DNA of 6,609 bases from Nonlabens sp. Lineage in GTDB: Bacteria > Bacteroidota > Bacteroidia > Flavobacteriales > Flavobacteriaceae. The stretch covers positions 1 through 6,609 of the forward strand of contig JANQTO010000099.1 of NCBI GenBank assembly GCA_030731685.1. Reading direction: 5' to 3'. Below are positions 1-6,030 of the stretch, piece after piece. The translations under genes and the position numbers were made by a program. Under the pieces are notes generated by a model, which searched no databases, was not told where the DNA came from, and was given only the letters and a program-made list of their open reading frames with translations. How positions within the stretch are numbered: the first letter of the stretch is position 1; each line of letters begins with the position of its first letter.

Positions 1-1
1 A

Positions 2-391
2 GATTATACAGACGACTTTAGGGTTCGCGGAACTGTTTCTGAAACAAGTGCAGCAACGCTCAACAGTTTTACAGGACCTAATCTCCATGTGAATTTTGAA
101 GGGATACTTGAAAAAACACGATTTGAAATTAATGGAAATGATAACAGCTCCACCACAACCATGGCTATGGAATATGATGATTTCAAAATCAATGTTCTAA
201 AAGATGGAAAGCCTGGTCAGGTCAGGAAAATCGTAACAGCCATTGCAAACGTATTTGTGAAGTCAGACAGTCAAAAAAATAAAACTAGCATCCAAGAAGA
301 ATCTGCAAGTGTTGAACGTGATAAAACAAAATCTGTATTCAATTTTATATGGATTAGTATACAAGCAACTATGGTTAAAATACTGATTTAG
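2..391 (+). CDS. C-terminal end of an AsmA/DUF748-like protein (5' truncated)
   Basis: The reading frame is open from the left edge and stops with TAG at 389-391, giving 129 visible residues; the start lies outside the window. A GTG at position 89 lies in frame, but the coding pattern continues upstream of it, so it is internal. The visible part is rich in alternating polar/hydrophobic beta-strand sequence (VRGTVSET, NLHVNFEGIL, TRFEINGNDN, TTTMAMEYDDFKINVLKDGK). It ends in a conserved-looking tail, ERDKTKSVFNFIWIS (about residues 105-119), followed by a hydrophobic C-terminus. This pattern of repeated beta-strands followed by an 'ERDKT-S-FN-W' tail recalls the C-termini of large flavobacterial AsmA/DUF748-type proteins, which are envelope proteins thought to act in lipid transport or outer-membrane assembly. 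That assignment is from memory of the family and is tentative. The remaining N-terminal part is needed to settle it. Confidence 0.6.
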   Translation, partial: DYTDDFRVRGTVSETSAATLNSFTGPNLHVNFEGILEKTRFEINGNDNSSTTTMAMEYDDFKINVLKDGKPGQVRKIVTAIANVFVKSDSQKNKTSIQEESASVERDKTKSVFNFIWISIQATMVKILI

Positions 392-426
392 TTTGCCTTG
401 TTAATTTTATGTCAACTCACATTTCG

Positions 427-460
427 TTAAGAAGAATTACTGCTTCCTAAGTGTATTTTT
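427..460 (+). terminator. Possible weak terminator after the AsmA/DUF748-like gene
   Basis: TTAAGAAG (427-434) can pair with CTTCCTAA (443-450), leaving one A-C mismatch and an 8-nt loop. A T-rich run (TATTTTT, 454-460) follows about 3 nt later. The position, 36 nt after the upstream stop and before the next gene, fits a terminator. The stem is AT-rich and imperfect, so termination is uncertain and the two plus-strand genes might be cotranscribed. Confidence 0.25.
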
Positions 461-483
461 AAATGAACATTAAAACTAACACC

Positions 484-945
484 ATGGACAAGAACATAAA
501 AACAGAGACTTATCTCAATGACTTATTAGCAAAAACCTATGATGCGCAACGTGGTTATGCGAACGCAGCGGAAGCCACCAATCAAGTTCAATTAAAAAAA
601 TGGTTTGTGAATCAAGGTATACAACGCACACAATTTGCTGCTCAACTCACTCAGGAAATCAAAAACATGAACCAAGAGCCAGAGTTTGACGGAACCTTTC
701 TAGGTGACGTTCACCGTGGATGGATGAATTTGAAGTCTGCTCTAAGTTTGAATACAGACGAAGCAATTCTTGAGGAGTGTATACGGGGCGAGAAAGCAGC
801 AGTAGATGAGTACACAAACGTGCTAGAACACAAATCAGAATTACCACCTACAGTAGTAACATTGTTACAAAATCAACAAGCTGATGTACGGACAACGGTA
901 TCCAAGATAAAATCACTGGAAGATATTGCTTCTCACGAGGGATAG
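484..945 (+). CDS. PA2169-family (DUF2383) four-helix-bundle protein
   Basis: A complete gene of 153 residues from the ATG at 484. The sequence is almost entirely helical and matches the DUF2383/PA2169 pattern: an N-terminal LNDLLAKTYDAQRGYANAAE helix (11-30), a second helix with RTQFAAQLTQEI (48-59), the family-typical GTFLGDVHRGWMNLK turn (70-84), an acidic helix EECIRGEKAAVDEYTNVL (97-114), and a last helix ending KIKSLEDI. The fold is ferritin-like; E97, E98, E103 and E109 are acidic positions that might bind metal, but I cannot show this. No signal peptide is present, so it should be cytoplasmic. Members are often linked to general stress, but no function is established. An in-frame ATG at 463 would add MNIKTNT. 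I prefer 484 because MDKNIKTETYLNDLL starts close to the first family helix and the context AAAACTAACACC-ATG looks usual for flavobacteria; 463 remains possible. The gene stands alone, closed by the strong terminator downstream. Confidence 0.9.
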   Translation: MDKNIKTETYLNDLLAKTYDAQRGYANAAEATNQVQLKKWFVNQGIQRTQFAAQLTQEIKNMNQEPEFDGTFLGDVHRGWMNLKSALSLNTDEAILEECIRGEKAAVDEYTNVLEHKSELPPTVVTLLQNQQADVRTTVSKIKSLEDIASHEG

Positions 946-962
946 ATTCTTTAAGTTAGAAG

Positions 963-996
963 AATAAAAAAATCGCCTCACGGCGATTTTTTTATT
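963..996. terminator. Bidirectional intrinsic terminator between convergent genes
   Basis: A perfect 15-bp inverted repeat: AATAAAAAAATCGCC (963-977), loop TCAC (978-981), GGCGATTTTTTTATT (982-996). The TCGCC/GGCGA core is flanked by seven A on one side and seven T on the other, so each strand yields a GC hairpin followed by a U tract. It begins 17 nt after the DUF2383 stop. On the other strand it overlaps the TAA stop (994-992) of the CPxC gene. It therefore serves both converging transcripts. Confidence 0.95.
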
Positions 997-1171
997 GCTC
1001 TATGGAACGCACTTCAAACATTATTAATTCCCCTTCCTCAAAACCGACCTCAAGTTCTATAGGGTTGCAACACACCTCACAATCCTCCACGTAAGTCTGG
1101 GAATATGCAGGGTCTAGCAGCATAGATATTTCTTGCCAGCAGTGTGGACAATTGAAAAAGTGTTCAATCAT
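992..1171 (-). CDS. Small CPxC cysteine-rich (zinc-ribbon-like) protein
   Basis: A 59-residue protein from the ATG at 1171 to the TAA at 994-992. It carries NCPHCW (Cys8, Cys11) and DCEVCCNP (Cys31, Cys34, Cys35), spaced like two CxxC knuckles, with the family-like core QEISMLLD and TYVEDCEVCCNPIEL between and around them. This matches the CPXCG-motif cysteine-rich family (Cys_rich_CPXG), small soluble proteins found widely in bacteria and of unknown function. Metal binding, most likely zinc, is inferred from the Cys spacing. The residue after the first CPxC is Trp rather than the Gly of the family name. The frame stays open upstream to 1300, but those 43 codons run through the intergenic repeat and look non-coding, so I chose the internal ATG at the conserved N-terminus. 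An inverted repeat ends directly at this start codon. The gene lies 290 nt downstream of the tolC-like gene on the same strand and is probably not part of the efflux operon. Confidence 0.88.
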   Translation of the reverse strand: MIEHFFNCPHCWQEISMLLDPAYSQTYVEDCEVCCNPIELEVGFEEGELIMFEVRSIEQ

Positions 1172-1241
1172 AAGTTTGGGTTTATTATAGTTTAAATAAC
1201 TCAAAACAGAAATACAAGATAATAAATCCCAACCCAAACTT
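1172..1241 (-). promoter_or_regulatory. Bulged inverted repeat in the leader of the CPxC gene
   Basis: On the minus strand, AAGTTTGGGT (1241-1232) and TTATTAT (1225-1219) are exactly complementary to ATAATAA (1188-1182) and ACCCAAACTT (1181-1172). This gives 17 paired bases with one 6-nt bulge (TGGGAT, 1231-1226) and a 30-nt loop. The proximal arm ends at the base next to the ATG at 1171, so a transcript containing both arms would hide the ribosome-binding region. Whether any transcript starts far enough upstream is not shown. The distal arm is part of a repeat copy, so the pairing may also be a by-product of repeat insertion. Confidence 0.45.
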
Positions 1242-1279
1242 CCCGAAGGGAAGGAGCCTTGCTTCGTTCTTGTCACATT
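1224..1279. repeat. Intergenic hairpin repeat, copy A
   Basis: This 56-bp unit is matched by copy B at 1331-1386 with 51 of 56 positions identical and no gaps. Its centre is a palindrome, CTTCCC-GAA-GGGAAG (1239-1253), with 6-bp arms and a 3-nt loop. Weaker similarity continues outside the unit on both sides: AAAACAG before each copy, and AAAACAAC plus ACTGAACA after each. Similar CCTTCCC/GGGAAGG hairpins are, from memory, frequent in flavobacterial intergenic regions. This appears to be a dispersed non-coding repeat with no open frame of its own. Confidence 0.85.
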
Positions 1280-1330
1280 TATGAAACCAAAAAACAACAC
1301 ACGACCGGAAACTGAACATTGTTAAAACAG

Positions 1331-1386
1331 AAATCCCATCCCAACCTTCCCGAAGGGAAGGAGCTTTGCCTCGCTCTTGTCACATT
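1331..1386. repeat. Intergenic hairpin repeat, copy B
   Basis: Second copy of the 56-bp unit, starting 107 bp after copy A. The central palindrome is one pair longer here: CCTTCCC-GAA-GGGAAGG (1345-1361), 7-bp arms. The five differences from copy A are one A/T, one A/C and three C/T changes, and the palindrome arms are the best kept part. It lies about 75 bp beyond the tolC-like stop, so on the minus strand it sits in the 3' region of the efflux operon transcript and might stabilise or end it. No U tract directly follows the hairpin, so it is not a classical terminator. Confidence 0.85.
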
Positions 1387-1408
1387 CTTGTAACTTGAAA
1401 ACAACCCA

Positions 1409-1422
1409 CAGTCTGTAGACTG
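1409..1422. repeat. Short inverted repeat
   Basis: CAGTCT (1409-1414), GT, AGACTG (1417-1422) form perfect 6-bp arms around a 2-nt centre. It borders the ACTGAG tandem repeat and shares the ACTG word with it, so both may belong to one repeat-prone stretch after the tolC-like gene. No function can be stated. Confidence 0.6.
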
Positions 1423-1425
1423 AAC

Positions 1426-1447
1426 ACTGAGACTGAGACTGAGACTG
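1426..1447. repeat. Hexamer tandem repeat (ACTGAG)
   Basis: ACTGAG occurs three times in a row without error, plus a fourth partial ACTG, 15 bp past the stop of the tolC-like gene. A hexamer run could change copy number by slippage. It is intergenic, so such changes would not alter a protein. ACTG-based hexamer runs appear, from memory, in other flavobacterial spacers. Confidence 0.85.
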
Positions 1448-1461
1448 CAAACCAATACAAT

Positions 1462-2823
1462 CTACAAACTAATGTTTAGCAGTTGCCCAGCCAGTAATAA
1501 CACTTGATACTCTGCAAGCTTAGCATCATACTTTGCTAGGTTCTTTATAGTTTGTGCGTTCAGTAAATTTACCTGCGCTTGTCTAAATTCTACACTGCTC
1601 ACCTGTCCTAATTTGAAACGCTCTTGAGTTCTTTCAAAATTCTCCTCGTTTGTACGCACATTTTGCTCTTGCATGTTGAAAATAGCGAGTGAGTTAGCGT
1701 AATTACCCTTGGCATTTGCAAGGTCTCGAGACACTTCTTGCTCAAGTTGTTTTTTCAGCAAGTTTTCATTTTCATTTCTAACTCTAGCATTGCGTAGCCC
1801 TACTATAGAACGACCACCATCAAATAGATTCCAAGTAAGATTTACCCCTAATCTCATATTGTCTGACGTGTTTGTTGTAGGTGGAAAGAATGCACTTGCA
1901 GGATTTTCAGTAAGATTCCAACCATATGCACCGCTCAGGCCTATACGCGGTAAGAAAAGTGATTTACTCGTTTTAATATCTAACTCGCTTATACGTGTGC
2001 TCGATTGTGCTTGCAGTAGCCGCACGTTGTTCTCACGAGCATTCCTTATAAAATCCTCAATAGTTAATAAGCTAGTGAGTGTTACTAGTGTATCTACTCG
2101 AAACTGCGCCTCTAAATCTCGTTGCATCAATAGATTCAAATCTCTTTTTGCATTACGTAATCTTTGTGCAGCGTTAAGTATATTAATGCTGTCCGTATTA
2201 ATGTCAACGCGAGCATTCAGCACCTCTAACATAGAAACCTGGCCGTAGTCAAAGCGGTATTGTGATCGCGCTTCTCGCTGCTTAGAAACTTCAAGCACCT
2301 CATTAAACACTTGCAAATTCTCAGTGAGCCTGGCTATTTCTAAATAAACACTCATCAATTGTAGCGTCGTATTCTCTATCGTTTCCCTCGCCTGTAAATC
2401 GGTAAGGCCATAGAGCTCCTGTAGTCGCTCATAGTTGTAGCGCCTACCCAGCCCGTCAAAAATCGTATAATCCACATTTATACTCGCATTATAACGTTTA
2501 GTTTCAGCACCGTCGATACGTATATCCTGTCTTGGATTCCCATTTTGGTCCAGCGCACCGTTAAAAGCTGTTTCAGAATTGTTGCGGTCTATACTTGCAC
2601 CGGCAAGTGCCTGAACGGTCGGGAAGAAATCAGCATTGAGTTTACTAGCATTGTTCTCGGCTATAGCGCTATTATTTGCAGCAACTTGAATTCCATAATT
2701 ATTTTTCAACATGGTAGTAGCCGCCTGTGCTCGAGTAAGTAAGGTGTCGGCTTGTTGGGAGTGCGCTTTCGCGAAAGCGAACAACATACACGCAATCAGT
2801 ATTATAAACTTATTCATCTTCAT
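1462..2823 (-). CDS. TolC-family outer-membrane efflux channel
   Basis: Outer-membrane component of the efflux operon; it should form the trimeric barrel and periplasmic helical tunnel through which substrate leaves the cell. From the ATG at 2823 it has 453 residues, usual for the family. MKMNKFIILIACMLFAFAKAHS is a signal peptide with likely cleavage AHS|QQ. The two-fold internal repeat of OEP proteins is plain: YTIFDGLGRRYNYERLQ (119-135) mirrors LTWNLFDGGRSIVGLRNARVR (329-349), and RFDYGQVSMLEVLNARVDIN (190-209) mirrors RFKLGQVSSVEFRQAQVNLL (402-421), with long coiled-coil helices between. The start at 2823 overlaps the pump gene end by 14 nt. ATGs at 2817, 2835 and 2856 are also in frame; 2823 or 2817 gives the best signal peptide. 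L-I-A-C (9-12) resembles a lipobox, but the hydrophobic stretch before it is short, so a standard signal peptide is preferred. It is the last gene of the operon. Confidence 0.93.
   Translation of the reverse strand: MKMNKFIILIACMLFAFAKAHSQQADTLLTRAQAATTMLKNNYGIQVAANNSAIAENNASKLNADFFPTVQALAGASIDRNNSETAFNGALDQNGNPRQDIRIDGAETKRYNASINVDYTIFDGLGRRYNYERLQELYGLTDLQARETIENTTLQLMSVYLEIARLTENLQVFNEVLEVSKQREARSQYRFDYGQVSMLEVLNARVDINTDSINILNAAQRLRNAKRDLNLLMQRDLEAQFRVDTLVTLTSLLTIEDFIRNARENNVRLLQAQSSTRISELDIKTSKSLFLPRIGLSGAYGWNLTENPASAFFPPTTNTSDNMRLGVNLTWNLFDGGRSIVGLRNARVRNENENLLKKQLEQEVSRDLANAKGNYANSLAIFNMQEQNVRTNEENFERTQERFKLGQVSSVEFRQAQVNLLNAQTIKNLAKYDAKLAEYQVLLLAGQLLNISL
2764..2779. repeat. 16-bp perfect palindrome inside the tolC-like signal-peptide region
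   Basis: CGCTTTCGCGAAAGCG is a perfect palindrome with no spacer. Read on the coding strand it covers the segment for FAFAKA(H) at the end of the signal peptide of the tolC-like gene. A random 16-bp palindrome at a given site is very unlikely (about 1 in 65,000). From memory, this motif is overrepresented in some marine flavobacterial genomes, both within and between genes. There is only this copy in the window. Confidence 0.8.
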
Positions 2824-5800
2824 AAATAGTGTCATCTTGTTGCTCTTTAGCAACAACGGTCATGTCGCGTTTTGAAACTTTTTCACCGGTACGCAGCCAA
2901 TGTACCCATACCTTCATGTTATTTCCGAAACTCAAAAATAATGGTAATAATAAAAGCGTGAGAATGGTAGCAATACCTATTCCATAAGAAATAGAAATAG
3001 CCATAGGTTTAAGGAACTGTGCCTGTCTACTTTTTTCAAGTAACAGTGGCGCAAGTCCTGCAATAGTGGTGAGCGACGTCAAAAATATCGCTCTAAATCT
3101 AGATTTACCAGCAGCATATAGTGCGTCGTCAAATTCTAATCCTTCTTCAATATAGTTGTTAAACTTACCTATGAGCACAAGGCCGTCATTCACCATGATA
3201 CCTACGAGTGCGATAATTCCTAAAAGTGATAAAATATTCACCGGAAAACTGTGTATCCAGTGACCCCACGCTACCGCTATAAAACTAAATGGTATCAACA
3301 ATAAAAGCATTGCCGGTTGCGTCATACTGCGGAATGTGAATGCGATTACTATATATATCAAGATAATGATAATCGGAAATATAAACCCAGCACTGTCTGC
3401 AAGTTTTGCTGCTTCTCTAGCCTGTCCACTTAAAAAGTTAGGCGATATCGTCGGATATTTCTTTTGAAGTTCTGGGATAATAACATTACGTACATTTTGA
3501 ATAATGTCGGTCGCACTGGTATTGGGGTCTTTAAGGTCTGCATTTACTTGGATTTCACGCCTACCATCTAAGTGGTTAATTACTACATCACCACGTTCTA
3601 TAGTGTATGTTGCGATATCGCGTAAGTTCACCCGAGAACCTGTAGGCGTGATAATCTTGAACTCGTCTAGGTTATCAATACTACTGCGACTGTCTAAATC
3701 GTAGCGCACCCATACACGTATCTCATCCTGTCCACGCTGGAATCGCTGAGCCTCACGACCAAAAAATGCTGCACGCACTTGACCCATGACAGCACGCATG
3801 TCCAGACCTAATGCATATGCATTATCACGTAACTCTAATGATATTTCTTTGATTCCGGCTGGGTCGTTGTCAGCAACGTCTTTTAATAATGGATTTTGTT
3901 CCAGGATTGCCTTGAGGTCTGCGGTCGCAGCTTTAAGTTCTGTGATATCATTACTTAATAGAGATACTGCAACTGGACTACCACCGAAGTTTCCTCCAGA
4001 ACCATAGATTATACTTTCAGATTCAGGTATTGCACCAACCATTTCACGAAGGTCGTTTGCAACTATAGTAGAACTTATGCCGTCAGGTCGTTGTTCACCT
4101 GGCAACATGTTAATGGTTAAGGAAGCAGATGACGAGGATGTTTGTCCTTTGATAATATTTTCAAAAAGCATTATGGAGTCGCCATATTCCTCGTCTGACA
4201 ACCATTCTTTAGTAAGTTTTTTATTGAGAGCAAGCGCTTTTTGTTCGATGCTACTGATTATGGAATCTGTAATTTGTGCAGAGGTACCATTAGGCATTTC
4301 CAGACTCACTCTTACTTCATCACTAGGAATAGAAGGAAACAAGGTAACACCTATAACGCCGCCACCCACTGAACCTATAGTTAACATCAACAGTCCTGCA
4401 AAAATAGAAAATGCAAGCAACTTATTATTTAGTGAAAATCTGAGTAAAGGAGCATAAAATTTATCTCGCATCCAGTTCATAAAACGGTCACCGTAGTCAT
4501 TTACAAAACGCATTTTGCTGAAAAATTTTGCGATAGGTTTTGTAGGTGCTTCTGGCTTAGGTTGCAGTGCTTTTGAATGCGCAAGGTGAGCAGGCAATAT
4601 AATCATAGCCTCGACAAGCGAAACCAAAAGAGTAAGAATTACAATTACTGATACTTCTCCAAAAAATTCACCGATTCTACTATCCAAGAACAAGAAGGTT
4701 GAAAAGGCAAGAAGCGTTGTAATAATTGCAGAAAGTATGGGTGGTATAACTTCTAAAGTACCGTCAACAGCGGCTTGATAAGGTGTTTTTCCTTCTTCAT
4801 AATGCTGATAGATATTTTCTGCAATCACGATACCGTCATCCACTAGAATACCTATCACTATAATCATCCCAAACAAGGAAAGTACATTTATAGTGACACC
4901 GAAAAAGCCAGCAAATATGAACATCCCAAGAAATGCGACTGGCAGTCCGAAGGCTACCCAAAACGCAAGTCTAGTATTTAAGAAAATAGAAAGAAAAAAT
5001 AGCACGAGTAACATCCCAACTATGGCATTCTCTGTCAGTAACTCTGTGCGCTGGACTAGCGTCGTAGACCGGTCACTCACAACGGATAGTTTGACGTTTT
5101 CTTTACGCTGGTTAAATTTAGCTATGTACTCTTTTGCTTTATCTGCACTGGAGATTAGGTCTTCGGCATTAGTACTTGTAATGGTAAGTGTGATAGCAAC
5201 ATTTTCGTCAAAGTAAGATGCGTTAGGCGTTTCTGCAAAACGGTCCTTAATGGTTGCAACATCCTTGAGTAAAATAGAAGATCCGTCGGGCTGTGTGCGT
5301 ACAGGAAGGTAATTAAGCTCGTCACCATAATAGGAGCGAGCGTTTGCACGTATGAGATACTCTTCCTTTTCGGTTTTAATATTCCCTCCAGTTACTAGGA
5401 TATTTGATTTTGCGACAGCGTCTGCAACCTCAGTAAAAGAAACGTCGTAAGCCAGTAGCGAATTCTCATCTAGCGCAATCTCTATTTCTTCGGCTGGATA
5501 GCCAGAAATAGCAACCTGCGAAATACCGTCTATGCCACGCAAGTCATTTTCAATTTCTCTGGATATATCCTTCAACGTCTTTAGAGGTATGTTATCGCCG
5601 CTAAGCGCCATGGAAATGGTAGGCCTAGACTCCTCACGTATCGCAACAACCAGCGGTTCCATACCTATGGGATAAGAAGGCACGCGGTCTACGGCGTTCT
5701 TTACCTCGAGCAACATAAAGTCTATGTTGTAGCCTTTAATCGTTTCTACGGTGATAGTTCCAGCATTTTCTCTAGAAGCACTTGTCACTCGGTCTATACC

Positions 5801-6028
5801 TTCTATACCTTTGAGGTTGTCCTCAATTTTGAGTACGACGCCTTCTTCTATTTCTTGTGGCGATGCACCTGGATAGACCACATTTATAATAATCGTCTTA
5901 GAGTCTACAAGTGGGAAAAAAGACGACTTTAACGAGGTCATACCCATATACCCCAAAATTGCAAATGCGATGACGATAATCCATCCAGCAATGGGGTACT
6001 TTATAAAATAACCAATAGCAGCCCGCAT
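2810..6028 (-). CDS. Efflux RND transporter permease (AcrB/HAE-like)
   Basis: Inner-membrane proton/substrate antiporter of the tripartite pump; 1072 residues, close to the usual 1,030-1,070. Topology is classical: TM1 at about 12-30, a large periplasmic loop, TM2-TM6 at about 334-480, a linker with KALQPKPEAPTKP (486-498), TM7 at about 537-558, a second loop, and TM8-TM12 at about 880-1034. TM4 carries GILVDDGIV with Asp397-Asp398, matching the proton-relay pair D407/D408 of AcrB. In TM11 Arg977 and Thr984 fit AcrB R971 and T978. In TM10 the AcrB lysine (K940) is replaced: GIMVNDGLV has Asn947-Asp948. The DD pair in TM4 argues against the heavy-metal (CusA-like) branch, which has a single Asp there. 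The substrate is unknown. The ATG at 6028 lies 2 nt after the adaptor stop, and the acidic C-terminus (QQDDTIYEDE) overlaps the tolC-like start, so all three genes are probably translated in a coupled way. Confidence 0.95.
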   Translation of the reverse strand: MRAAIGYFIKYPIAGWIIVIAFAILGYMGMTSLKSSFFPLVDSKTIIINVVYPGASPQEIEEGVVLKIEDNLKGIEGIDRVTSASRENAGTITVETIKGYNIDFMLLEVKNAVDRVPSYPIGMEPLVVAIREESRPTISMALSGDNIPLKTLKDISREIENDLRGIDGISQVAISGYPAEEIEIALDENSLLAYDVSFTEVADAVAKSNILVTGGNIKTEKEEYLIRANARSYYGDELNYLPVRTQPDGSSILLKDVATIKDRFAETPNASYFDENVAITLTITSTNAEDLISSADKAKEYIAKFNQRKENVKLSVVSDRSTTLVQRTELLTENAIVGMLLVLFFLSIFLNTRLAFWVAFGLPVAFLGMFIFAGFFGVTINVLSLFGMIIVIGILVDDGIVIAENIYQHYEEGKTPYQAAVDGTLEVIPPILSAIITTLLAFSTFLFLDSRIGEFFGEVSVIVILTLLVSLVEAMIILPAHLAHSKALQPKPEAPTKPIAKFFSKMRFVNDYGDRFMNWMRDKFYAPLLRFSLNNKLLAFSIFAGLLMLTIGSVGGGVIGVTLFPSIPSDEVRVSLEMPNGTSAQITDSIISSIEQKALALNKKLTKEWLSDEEYGDSIMLFENIIKGQTSSSSASLTINMLPGEQRPDGISSTIVANDLREMVGAIPESESIIYGSGGNFGGSPVAVSLLSNDITELKAATADLKAILEQNPLLKDVADNDPAGIKEISLELRDNAYALGLDMRAVMGQVRAAFFGREAQRFQRGQDEIRVWVRYDLDSRSSIDNLDEFKIITPTGSRVNLRDIATYTIERGDVVINHLDGRREIQVNADLKDPNTSATDIIQNVRNVIIPELQKKYPTISPNFLSGQAREAAKLADSAGFIFPIIIILIYIVIAFTFRSMTQPAMLLLLIPFSFIAVAWGHWIHSFPVNILSLLGIIALVGIMVNDGLVLIGKFNNYIEEGLEFDDALYAAGKSRFRAIFLTSLTTIAGLAPLLLEKSRQAQFLKPMAISISYGIGIATILTLLLLPLFLSFGNNMKVWVHWLRTGEKVSKRDMTVVAKEQQDDTIYEDE

Positions 6029-6030
6029 AC

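Noticed and set aside
454..461. TATTTTTA as a Bacteroidota -7 promoter box (TAnnTTTG) for the DUF2383 gene
   Set aside because: The last base does not fit and no TTG lies at the expected distance of about 19 bp upstream; the match is what AT-rich sequence gives by chance.
1182..1190. TATAAT-like box upstream of the CPxC gene
   Set aside because: On the minus strand TATAAT is present, but it lies too close to the start codon, inside the inverted repeat, and without a properly spaced partner box.
1172..1300. N-terminal extension of the CPxC protein to 102 residues
   Set aside because: The extra 43 codons translate the intergenic repeat copy A and the inverted repeat, have no family resemblance, and precede a natural ATG placed at the usual start of the family.
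1203..1461. Repeat cluster as a CRISPR array
   Set aside because: There are only two copies, with five differences and long unrelated flanks, an internal palindrome and no neighbouring cas genes.
1709..2248. 179-residue plus-strand open frame opposite the tolC-like gene
   Set aside because: It is antisense to a well-supported outer-membrane channel gene and its translation is Ser/Arg-rich without domain features; it is a shadow frame.
4077..4457. 126-residue plus-strand open frame opposite the pump gene
   Set aside because: It lies antisense to the pump coding sequence and shows no recognisable features; the same applies to the other plus-strand frames between 3504 and 6258.
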